A stretch of 64,000 bases of DNA from Lepus europaeus (Eukaryota > Chordata > Mammalia > Lagomorpha > Leporidae), in assembly GCF_033115175.1 (NCBI RefSeq), contig NC_084831.1, positions 13,927,138 to 13,991,137 of the forward strand, written 5' to 3'. Each line of letters starts with the position of its first letter. Positions within the stretch are counted from its first letter, which is position 1. The translations under genes were made by a program, and so were the position numbers. The notes under the pieces were generated by a model. The model searched no databases. It worked only from the letters and a program-made list of their open reading frames with translations, and was not told the DNA's origin. Below, in pieces: positions 11,604 to 23,002 of the stretch.

Positions 11604-12550
11604 ACAGAGGACGTTACAGGTGAAACGGTGGTGGCAAAGGGGCTTCCTCAGTTCTTTGTCTCACAAGGAAGAAGAATTTCCAAGTGGACAAGACAGAGAG
11701 AAAAGCACGATTTATTGAAGTCAGAAACCTCCAGTCAAAGTGGCCCAGAGCGGGGCTCCAAGACAGGAAACACTTGAAGGGGCTGGTGGTAGTGGAGTTT
11801 TTAAGCACAATTTTGGGAAAAAATCAGTCCAAAGCAGGGACAAACCCATCTTAAGACCTGATTTGTGGGGGCTGGCACTGTGGCACAGTAGATTAATTCT
11901 CTGCCTGTGGTACTGGGATCCCATACGGATGCCAGTTCTAGTCCTGGTCGCTCCTCTTCCAATCCAGCTCTCTGCTACAGCCTAGGAAAGCAGTGGAAGA
12001 TGGCCCAAGCACTTGGGCCTCTGCACGCACATGGGAGACCCAGAAGAAGCTCCTGGCTCCTGGCTTCAGATGGGCACAGCTCTGGCTGTTGCTGATTGTC
12101 TGTCTGCTGCCAAATGGGAGTGAACCAGCAGGTGGGAGACCTTTCTCTCTCTCTCTCCCTCTTGCTGTCTGTAACTCTACCTCTCAAACAAATAAATAAA
12201 CAGAAAAAAATCAAAAGACCTAATTTGTAGTCTTACTTATCCTACCTGGCTTGCTCATGCTAAAACAAGAGCCCTCCGAAGGGTGGGCCCCATCGCTTGT
12301 TTTCGCAGTAACAGTGAGCTCAGAAGGATGGACGCCTCACTCCCTGCTATTTTCATGATGAGGTTGGAGGCTCCCGAGGAGAGGGGCGGGCACTTTTGTG
12401 AAAGGCGGCTTTGGGGAGGAAACGTGCAGTGGGATTAGGCACTTGGTATCGCTAGAGATAGTGTTTAGGGGAAGCAAGCATTCTGCACCCTCAGTTTCCC
12501 CCCACCTGACTTAGCCCATCTGACTCGTGACAAGAACAGATCAGCACTCC
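11604..12550 (-). mobile_element. LTR-like inner block of arm 1
   Basis: Homologous in inverted orientation to 13860-14400. On the reverse strand it shows an LTR-like order: a promoter-like stretch, 'aaaactccactacc', then a short CT-rich region with CTTCCTTGTGAGACAAAGAAC. It is interrupted by the SINE at 11867-12212. No primer-binding site or terminal dinucleotides could be fixed, so LTR identity is an inference. Confidence 0.4.
11867..12212 (+). mobile_element. C-SINE, A-type
   Basis: Forward copy with target duplication AAGACCTGATTTGT at 11853-11866 and a one-base variant (AAGACCTAATTTGT) just after the tail at about 12215. Confidence 0.93.
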
Positions 12551-13323
12551 AAGAAAACCTCGTTACTTTGAATGGAGAATTGCGATTCTGGCTGTCTGTC
12601 AGCTTATCACGTCAGCATTTTCAGCAAAGCTGGTGAGTAAGTTTCTTCTGATTTATAGCCCATGGGTCACACACAGTCGCCAGGGTCACTCGCCCCCCCT
12701 CAACTTGCTCCGGCCCCGCGTCCTGCTTACACGTTGAGTGTTGCCCTAGTTTTCTTCCTTTCCATTCTGGAACACTCCAGAAACTCTACGATAAAGCATC
12801 TCATTCTACTACACAAAGTTATTTCTCATACAAAAAAAAAAAAATATTCCCTCTCTCTTTGATGTGGGAAAAGTCAGGGAGATAGACTCAGATCATGAGC
12901 TGGAGGCCACCCCCACCCCACCCCCATGGAGTCCCCTCATCTGTCAGATGACCCCTCCCCAAGCACCTCCCCTTCCCTGGGGCCTGCGGCAGCACTATGT
13001 AACCACAAGCTGATAAGGCTGGGGAGGGGCGGGCGCTCCTTTCTCTCTCTCTCCACCTCGGGGACCCACAACAGAGCAGGGTATGAAATTCCCCCTTTCC
13101 TTTCCTGGTCCACTCTCCCTACATAAATCCCTCACGTGCCTCTGTGTTCCTCTCTCTCTAATGTAAACCTTAACACACTGCGTGCCACGCCTGTGCTTGT
13201 GCTTAGAATTCTTCTCGGAGTCAAAGGCAAGAGCCTGAGATATTAATTTTGGCCCAACCTCGCCCACACCATCTTTAACTTTCCTCACCAGAATATGCCC
13301 TCACACTTAAAACCTCCCTTGTG
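12551..13323. other. Spacer of the palindrome, nothing recognised
   Basis: Not shared between the arms. It contains an A14 run near 12831 and CCACCCC-rich sequence at 12907-12990. No gene is seen. Confidence 0.4.
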
Positions 13324-13622
13324 AGGCTGGTGTTGGGGCACAGCAGGTCAAACCGGCATCCCACATCCAAGGACCAGTTTGAGTCCCAGCTGCTCCTCTT
13401 CTGATCCAGCTTCCTGCTAATGCACCTGGGAAGGCAGCAGACAATGGCCCAAGGACCTAGGCCCCTGCCACCAACATGAGAGACCCTGCTGGAGTTTCTG
13501 GCTCCTGGCTCCAGCCCTGGCCATTGGAGCCATTAGGGTAGTGAACCAGCAGATGGAAGATTCTCCCCTGCCCACACCCCCGTCACTCTGCCTTTCAAAT
13601 ATATAACATAAACCTTTTTTAA
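13324..13622 (+). mobile_element. C-SINE, A-type, diverged
   Basis: Forward copy 'ggctggtgttggggcacagcag' to 'ataacataaaccttttt'. The head has a deletion of about 20 bases around 13350. It lies in the spacer between the two arms. Confidence 0.85.
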
Positions 13623-13859
13623 AAGCTTCCTTTGCACTGCTTGTTCTTTCTGGAAGCACAGACGTGGGTGGTGGAAGAAAGGGGGCTTTTACTGTGAAGT
13701 GTAGAGCAAGGCCCAGGGCAACTAGCACTAACTCCCAGCCTCCCCAGTGGGTCAGGGTGCAGGTTCTTATGGACGACTTGGGGCCGAGAGGGGCATGTTC
13801 AGCTCATGTCCAAGTTCCTGGGTGGTCAGTGGTGCCCACGGCCTTCCGTTAGTTGGTGA

Positions 13860-14400
13860 TGTGAGGAGTCAGGCGGGTTAAGAGGCAGTCAGATTGGTCC
13901 CAGTGGAAGTTGAGGATGCAAAATGCTTGCTTCCCCCAAAAGCTGTCTTTAGCAAGGTCAAAAGTGCCAGCCCCACTGTTTGAGAGCTTCCAGTATTGTC
14001 ATGAGGCTCTCAAGGGAATGGAGAGTCCGCCCATCTGAGCTCAGAGTTTGCTGTGAGAACAAGTTCACTCCATGAGCGAGCCAGACAGGGCAAACAAGAT
14101 TACGACTCAGGTCTTTGCCTGGGTTTTGTCCTTCCTTGGAACTGAATGTCAAGCTGATTGTCAAGTTTTCTTCTTCCCCAAAATTGTGCTTAAAAACCCC
14201 ACTACCACAAACCCCTTGGGGTCTTGCCTCCCTTGGAGCCCCCCTCCTGGCCACTCTGCCAAGAGGTCTCTGATATAAATAAGTCTTGCTTTTAAATGCG
14301 TCTTGCGTTTCTCTCTGCCTTGTCCACGTGGAAATTCTCCCATGTGAGACAAAGAACCGAGGTAATCTTTTCTCTGCCGCTGTGTCACCCATAGCATTTA
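13860..14400 (+). mobile_element. LTR-like inner block of arm 2
   Basis: Inverted homologue of 11604-12550. It shows TGCTTGCTTCCCCC near 13925, CATGAGCGAGCC near 14072, AAAAACCCCACTACCAC near 14192, GATATAAATAAGTC near 14271 and CTTGTCCACGTGGAAATTC near 14319. The TATA/poly(A)-like string and short CT-rich end suggest a U3-R-U5 layout, but the ends are not defined. Confidence 0.4.
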
Positions 14401-14668
14401 CAGCATTTACACCGTGTTCGTTAAGGGATTTTGATGGCAAACTGGGCTCCAGCCAGTTTGGGGCTCTGTGTGGGTGGTAGTTACCTCTTGCTTAGGGCCT
14501 GGGGCTTCAGGGGGAAAAAACCTGGAGGCAAAACAGCATCAAGCCGTTATCTACTAGAGGAGCAAATGACCTCGTGGGGTCAATGATTGGAGCTTGTAGA
14601 GCTGTAGCCGTCAACTCAGTGAGTCAATTTTAATAAGTGGTAAATTTGCTATCAGAAACACTTTGGGA

Positions 14669-14996
14669 GGCCGGCGCTGTGGTGTAGTGGGTAAAGCTGC
14701 CGCCTGCAGTGCCGGCATCCCATATGGCCACGGGTTCGAGTACCAGCTGCTTCTCTTCCTATCCAGCTCTCTGCTATGGCCTGGGAAAGCAGTGGAAGAA
14801 GCCCAAGTGCTTGGGCCCCTGCACTTCGTGGGAGACTTGGAAGAAGCTCCTGGCTTCAGATCGGCACAGCTCTGGCCATTGCGGCCAATTGGAGAGTGAA
14901 CCAGCAGATGGAAGACCTCTCTGTCTCTCTCTCTGCCTCTCCTTCTCTCTCTGTGTACCTTTGACTTTCAAATAAGTAAATAAATTTTTAAAACAC
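14669..14996 (+). mobile_element. C-SINE, A-type
   Basis: Forward copy with a well-preserved head (GGCCGGCGCTGTGGTGTAGTGGGTAAAGC) and CCCATATGG. The tail AAATAAGTAAATAAAT runs into a (CA)n tract at 14995-15018. Confidence 0.94.
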
Positions 14997-15124
14997 ACCA
15001 CACACACACACACACACAACTTCAGGCTGCGGGAGGGAGGCTGGGCCTGGTGATACCTCGCACCTGCCTGTGAGGCACTGTATAGGAGCTCAGTTTCTTT
15101 TTCTTTTCATTTCTTTTCTCTTTT

Positions 15125-15379
15125 AAGACTTATTTGAAAGGCAGAGTTACAGAGAGAGGTAGAGAGAGAGAGAGAGAGAGAGAGGTCTTCCATTCACTGG
15201 TTCATGCTCAGATGGCCGAAACAGCCAGAGCTTTGCGGATCTGAGGCCAGGAGCCAGGAGCCAGGAGCTTCTTCCGGGTCTCCCACGTAGGTGCAGGGGC
15301 CCAAGCACTTAGGCCATCTTCTGCTGCTTTCCAGGGCCATAGCAGAGAGCTGGGTAGGGAGTGGAGCAGCCGGGACTTG
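15125..15379 (-). mobile_element. C-SINE, A-type, 5' end lost
   Basis: Reverse copy from 'taagacttatttgaaaggc' to GTGGAGCAGCCGGGACTTGG. The head is absent, and the sequence joins directly to a forward SINE 3' half at 15380. Confidence 0.9.
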
Positions 15380-15484
15380 GCCATTTGAGGAGTGAACCAG
15401 TGGATGAAAGATCTTTCTCTTTGCCTCTCTGCCTCTGCCTCTCTGTAATTCCGCCTTTCAAATAAATAAATCTTTAATTAAAAA
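15380..15484 (+). mobile_element. C-SINE, A-type, 3' half only
   Basis: Forward fragment beginning CCATTTGAGGAGTGAACC and ending AAATAAATAAATC. It is fused head-on to the reverse copy at 15125-15379. Confidence 0.9.
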
Positions 15485-16609
15485 AATCTGCAAACAAGGT
15501 CAATTTTACTTTCTCCTTTCCTATTTGCCTGCCTTTTGTTTCTCTCTGTTGCTTAATGGCTATAGCTAAAACATCGATCTATTTGAAAAACATGCATGTG
15601 CCGAAAGATTTCCAACATACAGTGCGTTAGTACAATTGTGACTTAGCAGGCACAAAAACCTCAGTAGGGGAGGCACTGGCGGTGAAATCTGATCTTTGCC
15701 TTGATTTCACCTTGTAGCCCCAAGACGTTTGTACACCTGAGATTACTATAAGCTAAACTGCTTGTTAGGCTGCACACACTTAGGTGAGTGACCACGTCCA
15801 GTATGACAAAAGTTAGGTCATTTGAAAAGCAACTTGGTTTTTCTTTGACTCTCTTTGGCAGAAGTCAGCATTTAAAAAGAGAAAACCATAACACATGTTT
15901 CATTAGCCTGTGGGTCTGTTCATCGTTTTGGGGGGTCTATAAAAGTGGGGACAACCTGCAGACTACACTAGATCATGAGCTGTTGTGGGTTCCAGTTTTC
16001 TCTTGCTGCCAAGAACAGCAGCTGTTTAACCGGGGAACTTCATACAAATTTCAAGGGACCACGCTCCTACCTCGTGTGTGGGCCACACAGGAACTTCAAC
16101 AGATAGCCTCAGGCCGCGAGCAGACATTCAAACTACAAGGGGGGAACTGAAGCCGGCAGAGATTCCTTTTCTTGAGAGACTTCGATGTTCTTGATTTTTG
16201 CCTTGATCGTGCTTATCATCTCCAGCAGGACAGTAGGATAGCTTTGTGACGGTTTCACAATCCACAGCTACTGTGGACAACCTGACCGAACGTGACCTAC
16301 AAAATCCTTCAGTCCAACTAGTACAGAACTCTAGCAACATCCCCGTGCAATTTTTTATTCAAATCACACCAGTGGGCTCTTCGTATAACACTCTCTTAAT
16401 TCAGTGCAAGCATGGGGCATCCCATCATGCAATTACTCTACATTATGAATTGGTTATCTGAGAAAATGTCTGTACTATTGCTAATGCAACATACTTTACC
16501 GGGATGAATCCCATGTATGACACCAAATATGTCCGTCGTAACTGCCTCCTGAGAGAGGGAGCCCCTTAGCTGACCGTGGTGCGTGTGTTCCCGTTGCGAG
16601 GCTATATCA

Positions 16610-17150
16610 TCAGTCTTTGGAGAGCCTTCCTCCGACTATAATTCAGGTTCTCAGGGGAAACAGGGAAGCTCTGCCTCCCAGCTGGACGCACTGGGCATTA
16701 TCTGCTGACTCAGGGCTGCCTTCCGGGCGTGGAAATCCCACAGTCCTGCACGGTCCCAGGCAGAATCGAGTGTTGGACCTGTGTTAATGCTTGACTTCAA
16801 CTACATTGAAATGCTCACTGATTTTTAAATGAGTGCAATAGTTTTCATTTTGCACTGTGTGTCAGCCTCTTGGTGCAGCTGGAAGGAACATAGGACCATA
16901 CTCCTTCTCCCCTTCAGAAAGACGAGTGGAATGTCCCCTTAACATAAAGCCCTGGTTATCTGCTTCCCAGGGGGACTTCTTCCACCTTGCTTGAGGAGCT
17001 TAATTGCTCTGTGATAGCTCATCACCCAATAGACTTTGTGCCATTAAGGACATTTCTTCCAGAATCAGCCCTTAAGGCATTCAGATGTGGCTCAAGAGCC
17101 CATGAGAGTATTTTAGGCATGGAAAGTCAAGACACTCTGGAAAAAAAAAA
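16610..17150. other. Arm-2-specific sequence, unassigned
   Basis: About 530 bp without counterpart in arm 1 (whose homologous junction is near 8700). It is non-coding. It could be a solo LTR or a deletion in arm 1; the sequence does not decide. Confidence 0.35.
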
Positions 17151-17530
17151 GAAGATCTAAATGAAAGATCTCTGCAAGTGAGATCCCAGTGGAAAGAATG
17201 GGGCCATCAAAGAAGGAGGTACCTTTCTCTGAAGGGAGGAGAGAACTTCCACTTTGACTATGACCCTGTCGGAATAAGATCAAAGCTGGCGAACCCTAAA
17301 GGCTTCCATACTCTGGGCAACTCATGACTAGAGCCTAGGGAGATTACTGACGCCATAAACAAGAGTGTCAAATTGTTAAATCAACAACAGGAGTCACTGT
17401 GTACTTATGTCTCATGTGGGATCTGTCCTTAATGTGTTGTCCAATGTGAAGTGATGCTATACCTAGTACTGAAACAGTATTTTTACACTTTGTGTGTCTT
17501 CCAGGAATACTTTCAATGTAATTCTTTGTG

Positions 17531-17562
<32 letters not shown>
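17150..17562 (+). mobile_element. Rabbit L1 3' end, 5'-truncated, with early poly(A)
   Basis: Matches the L1 copy at 41257-41530 (AAGGAGGTACCTTTCTCTGAAG, AAATCAACAACAGGAGTCACTG), but ends after 'caatgtaattctttgtg' in a run of 32 A (17531-17562). It therefore lacks the distal 3' UTR present at 41530-41752. It is an arm-2-only insertion. Confidence 0.85.
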
Positions 17563-17564
<2 letters not shown>

Positions 17565-18132
17565 AGGGCTGCACCCTTCTTCATAGCATCTACAGCTTTA
17601 CAATGAATAGCGGTTGGAAGGCTGTGGTGTTTTAGGCCCACATTTTCCCTTGTATGCTTTCCCTCCATTTCTTGTAATGCGATTTTGCTGATGAGACACC
17701 TGGGACCGCTGTGACTCCCCTCGTCGTCTGGTTATCTGACATTTCCCAGGAAGCATTTCCCTCCGGAAGCGGAGAGCGCACCTGTCTTCCGCCGATGTTC
17801 TTAACTTTCACACACATTATGCAGTGTGGCGGTTTGTAATTCTGTATCTGATCTATCTGCGCTTTGAGAGTTTTTCACCTTTCTTAAATTATGGGGATTT
17901 GCTATTCATTACTGCTTTGACTGTTTCCTCCCCTGCAGTTTTCTCCTCTCATTCTAGAATGCCTGTTATCTGGATTTTGGTAGATCCATACACCACAGGT
18001 CTTGAAATTTCCTTTGAACTTTCTGTTTCCAGTTTTCTCTTTATTCTTCTCCTACAAGATCTTTAAAAGATTTTCTTTTCCTTTTAATTGTTGGTGTCTA
18101 ACAGAGTCAATATGGTTTTTAGATACAATTCT

Positions 18133-18461
18133 TTTTTTAAAATTTATTTGACAGGTAGAGTTATAGATAGTGAGAGAGAGAGAGACGGAGAGAAAAGTCT
18201 TCCTTCCGTTGGTTCACTCCCCAGATGACCACTGTGGCCGGCTCTGCTCCAATCTCAAACCAGAAGCCAGGAGCCAGGTGCTTCTCCTGGTCTCCCACGC
18301 AGGTGCAGGGCCCAAGCACTTGGGCCATCCTCCACTGCCCTCCCGGGCCACAGCAGAGAATTGGACTGGAAGAGGAGCAGCCGGGACTAGAACCCAGCAC
18401 TCGTATGGGATGCCAGCACTGCAGGCAGAGGATTAACCAAGTGAGCCACGGCACCAGCCCC
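18133..18461 (-). mobile_element. C-SINE, B-type
   Basis: Reverse B-type copy with the perfect 13-bp duplication TAGATACAATTCT at 18120-18132 and 18462-18474. Arm 1 is empty at this site. Confidence 0.95.
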
Positions 18462-19605
18462 TAGATACAATTCTAAAAGCATAATGATATTCCCTGCCTC
18501 TCTCTCTCCTGCCCCTCTCTCTTCCTCCCTTCCTTTCTGTCACCTCCTAACTCAGTGATTCTTCGGGTATCTTTATCATTAATATCGGAATTTGAGGGTT
18601 TTCTTTGTGAGTTCTTTTTCTTGCCTTACGTTGCTAACATCTCCCCTTAGCTGTTTCACTGCTTCTTTCAGTTTCCTGCGTATCCACCCTGGCAACTCCA
18701 TTTTAGACGCTCTGTGTTATGAGGGGAGCGTCCTCTTTCCCAGTCGGTGTGGCTGTGCGCCTCGGGGTGAATTTGGGGAGCTGGAAGGCAGGGAATCTGG
18801 GATTAGATGTTTCCCATCTGCTGCCCCCCAGCAGGTGGCCCAGTGAGGGCTTCATCACTACCCCCGGGGTTGGGGGTGTCGCACTGCCTTCAGTCGCAGC
18901 AGGAGGCAGCCTCCTGGCATTGTAACTGCTCGCCCTGGGCTGGAGGAAGGAGAAGGAGATGAATGGGTGCCAGAGGTTACCTGAGCAGCCAGCTGGGCTT
19001 CTGCCTAGACCTAATACTGGCTGCCGAATGTGAGCATGTCAGGTTTTGCAAAGAAAGAGGAAGAACAGACTACTAAAAGCTTCCTCCTAGCCTCCCCAGC
19101 GCTTGTCCAAACTGCCCATCCTCTGCTCCCAGGCATGGCCAACTCCCTCTCACAACCACTCTGGGCAGTGAAGGTGAGCTTCCTGCTTCCTGCTTCCCGC
19201 AAGATTTACATACGTTCTTATCATTTCCTTAATCCAGGCTTCTCTCTCCGGCCTGCTGTTTGGCCAGACTGTGTCTGACAGAGGGAACTGGCAGCCTGTG
19301 CTAATATGCAGTCCTGGCAGAGGGAGGGGGAACTGCACAGCACGATGTTCGTGTCCAACCGCAAGGCACAGAGAGCCCTGTGCACCCAGGCTGCTGTTCA
19401 AGGAACCACGGATCCAAGTCAACAGAGGAGGGGTGAGCTGGGGGTGGGGATGGAGACACAGGTAACAAATGAGTACAGGCACACAAAGCCTCTGTCGTCC
19501 ACGTCCAAGGGGAACGGTGTGTGGTGGCGAGGAGCCGCGGTGGCACAATTCCACACTGCTCAGTTACCAACGCATTTCTCCTTGCTTCAGTAGCCTCACC
19601 TTATC

Positions 19606-22290
19606 ACGGCATAGACACACACACACACGGCATAGACACACACACACACACGGCATAGACACACACGGCATAGACACACACACACGGCATAGACACACAC
19701 GGCATAGACACACACACACACACGGCATAGACACACACGGCATAGACACACACACACACTCACGGCATAGACACACACACTCACGGCATAGACACACATA
19801 CACTCACGGCATAGAGACACACACGGCACACACACACACAGCATAGGCACACACATACACTCACGGCATAGACACACACACAGTCACGGCATAGGCACAA
19901 ACTCACGGCATAGACACACATACACTCACGGCATAGAGACACACACGGCACACACACACACAGCATAGGCACACACATACACTCACGGCATAGACACACA
20001 CACAGTCACGGCATAGGCACAAACTCACGGCATAGACACACATACACTCACGGCATAGACACACACACAGTCACGGCATAGGCACAAACTCACGGCATAG
20101 ACACACATACACTCATGGCATAGACACACACACACTCACGGCATAGGCACACACTCATGGCATAGACACACATACACTCACAGCATAGACACACACACTC
20201 ACGGCATAGACACACACACACTCACAGCATAGACACACATACACTCACGGCATAGACACACACACACTCACGGCATAGACACACACACGGCATAGGCACA
20301 CACACACAGCATAGACACACACACACGGCATAGACACACACACTGACGGCATAGACACACATACACTCACGGCATAGACACACACATACTCACGGCATAG
20401 ACATACACACACACACGGCATAGACACACACACTCATGGCATAGACACACACACACTCACGGTATAGACACAAACACACGGCATAGGCACACACACACAC
20501 GGCATAGACACACACACACTCACAGCATAGGCACACACTCACAGCATAAACACACACACTCACGGCATAGACACACACACTCACGGCATAGACACACACA
20601 CTCACGGCATAGACACACACGACATAGACACACACACTCACAGCATAGACACACACACTCACGGCGTAGACACACACACTCACGGCATGGACACACATAC
20701 ACTCACGGCATAGGCACACACTCACGGCATAGACACACATACACTCACGGCATAGAGACACACACTCACGGCATAGGCACACACTCACGGCATAGACACA
20801 CATACACTCATGGCATAGACACACACACACTCACGGCATAGGCACACACTCATGGCATAGACACACATACACTCACAGCATAGACACACACACTCACGGC
20901 ATAGACACACACACACGGCATAGACACACATACACTCACGGCATAGACACACACACACTCACGGCATAGGCACACACTCATGGCATAGACACACATACAC
21001 TCACGGTATAGAGACACACACACTCACGGCATAGGCACACACTCATGGCATAGACACACATACACTCATGGCATAGACACACACACACTCACGGCATAGG
21101 CACACACTCATGGCATAGACACACATACACTCACGGCATAGACACACACACTCACGGCATAGACACACACACACTCACGGCATAGACACACATACACTCA
21201 CGGCATAGACACACACACACTCACGGCATAGGCACACACTCATGGCATAGACACACATACACTCACGGCATAGAGACACACACACTCACGGCATAGGCAC
21301 ACACTCATGGCATAGACACACATACACTCATGGCATAGACACACACACACTCACGGCATAGGCACACACTCATGGCATAGACACACATACACTCACGGCA
21401 TAGACACACACACTCACGGCATAGACACACACACACTCACGGCATAGACACACATACACTCACGGCATAGAGACACACACACTCACGGCATAGGCACACA
21501 CTCACGGCATAGACACACATACACTCATGGCATAGACACACACACACTCACGGCATAGGCACACACTCATGGCATAGACACACATACACTCACAGCATAG
21601 ACACACACACTCACGGCATAGACACACACACGCTCATGGCATAGACACACACATGGCATAGGCACACACATACACTCACGGCATAGACACACACACACTC
21701 ACGGCATAGACACACACACTCACGGCATAGACACACACACTCACGGCATAGACACACACGACATAGACACACACACTCACAGCATAGACACACACACACT
21801 CACGGCGTAGACACACACATACTCACGGCATAGACATACACACACACTCACGGCATAGACACACACACACTCACGGCATAGACACACACAGTCACGGCAT
21901 AGGCACACACTCACGGCATAGACACACACTCACGGCATAGACACACACACACTCACGGCATAGACACACACGACATAGACACACACACTCACAGCATAGA
22001 CACACACTCACGGCGTAGACACACACACACTCACGGCATAGACACACACTCACGGCATAGACACACACACTCACGGCATAGACACACACACGGCATAGGC
22101 AGACACACACACTCACGGCATAGACACACACGGCATAGGCACACACACACTCACGGCATAGACACACACACTCATGGCATAGACACACACACACTCATGG
22201 CATAGACACACACACGGCATAGACACATACTCACGGCATAGACACACACGGCATAGGCACACACACACTTACGGCATAGACACACACATA
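19606..22290. repeat. 2.7-kb satellite, (C/T)GGCATAG(A/G)CACAC...CTCA units
   Basis: Tandem units of about 14-25 bp, each with a GGCATAGACAC or GGCATAGGCAC core followed by a variable CA run, often ending in ATACACTCA. Higher-order periods are present: 65 bp (19+23+23) at about 20.82-21.56 kb, 122 bp at 19.80-20.05 kb, and 262 bp at 20941-21464 (two copies, one difference seen). Reverse frames open for up to 146 residues encode Cys/Val-rich periodic sequence and are not genes. The array lies inside palindrome arm 2. Confidence 0.97.
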
Positions 22291-22730
22291 TATATACACA
22301 CACACTGCAAGATGGGGCAGTGTGCCCATTTTGGAGTGAGACTTCTAAGCCAGTTCTGGCTTGATCCATTGATCCATGGGAGAGTTCATCTACAGGGAGC
22401 AGACTAGTTGACCAACTGGATTTCTGGATCCAAATTTACACCTGCTGGCCAGAATGAAACACTCATTCCTCAATCCTTGACCATATTAACACAGTTCGTG
22501 GATAATCCCCAAATCAATGTATTCCACGTTTGTCCTCAGTTTTAGAATGGAAACTAGTATCTCCTCCCTGGTAACCATGGAATCATGGGAGATTCGGGCT
22601 GGGCTGAGAGAAAAGTGGCTCGCTGGGACTGCATATTTTCCATGTCTGATGGAATTGGAAGCCAAAAGAAAAATGAATGAGTGGGAGACTGTAAGTGATC
22701 CATGGTTCACTGCTAGCCTGGCCGGGAGGC

Positions 22731-22995
22731 AGCAGGAGACAGGAGATGCTAAACGATTCCAGAGAGCTCACACATCGCGCCAGCCTTAGCCACTCACTCA
22801 CATTCACGCCTTCCGCTACATCCAGCTTCCGCCCATCTAGTGTGGCATCTCCTGAAAGAAGGACACTCCTGTTCAGTGTTGCAAGTGAGGGACACGTCCC
22901 GTGGGTTCCATAGCACCCTCCAAAACAGCCCCGTGGTAGACATGCAATACTGCAGTTAAGCCTCCCTCTCTCTCCCTCCCTCCCCCTCTGTCTCT
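22731..22995. other. Intergenic with pyrimidine-rich stretch
   Basis: Outer fringe of arm 2 with only weak similarity to 5560-5640, followed by a CCCTCTCTCTCC tract at 22962-22999. No gene is seen. Confidence 0.4.
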
Positions 22996-23002
22996 CTCTC
23001 TT

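Larger units (their letters stand above)
5560..12550 (+). repeat. Arm 1 of a large, old inverted duplication
   Basis: Collinear with the reverse complement of 13860-22730. I aligned four blocks by eye: 5640-6056 with 22300-22730; 6713-8680 with 17570-19610; 8700-9660 with 15590-16545; and 11540-12550 with 13870-14470. Examples of shared runs are ATTTAAGAAAGGTGAAA (8368 region against 17900 region) and GCATTAGCAAT (8777 against 16475). Identity is roughly 65-80%. None of the SINEs in this arm occupies a matching position in arm 2, so the duplication predates them. No gene is visible in it. Confidence 0.75.
13860..22730 (-). repeat. Arm 2 of the large inverted duplication
   Basis: Reverse-complement counterpart of 5560-12550. 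Extra material relative to arm 1 comprises the SINEs at 14669, 15125, 15380 and 18133, about 530 bp at 16610-17150, the L1 at 17150-17562 and the satellite at 19606-22290. The counterpart of 9.66-11.34 kb is missing here. No gene is seen. Confidence 0.75.

Noticed and set aside
19606-22290. CRISPR-like look of regularly spaced short repeats
   Set aside because: The host is a mammal, the 'spacers' are themselves variable CA runs, and the unit length drifts. It is a satellite.
19564-22369. Cys/Val-rich reverse frames (up to 146 residues, CVCLCRECVCVYAV type) in the satellite
   Set aside because: Translation of a CA/TG-based tandem repeat; all frames are periodic and no start context or splice structure supports a gene.
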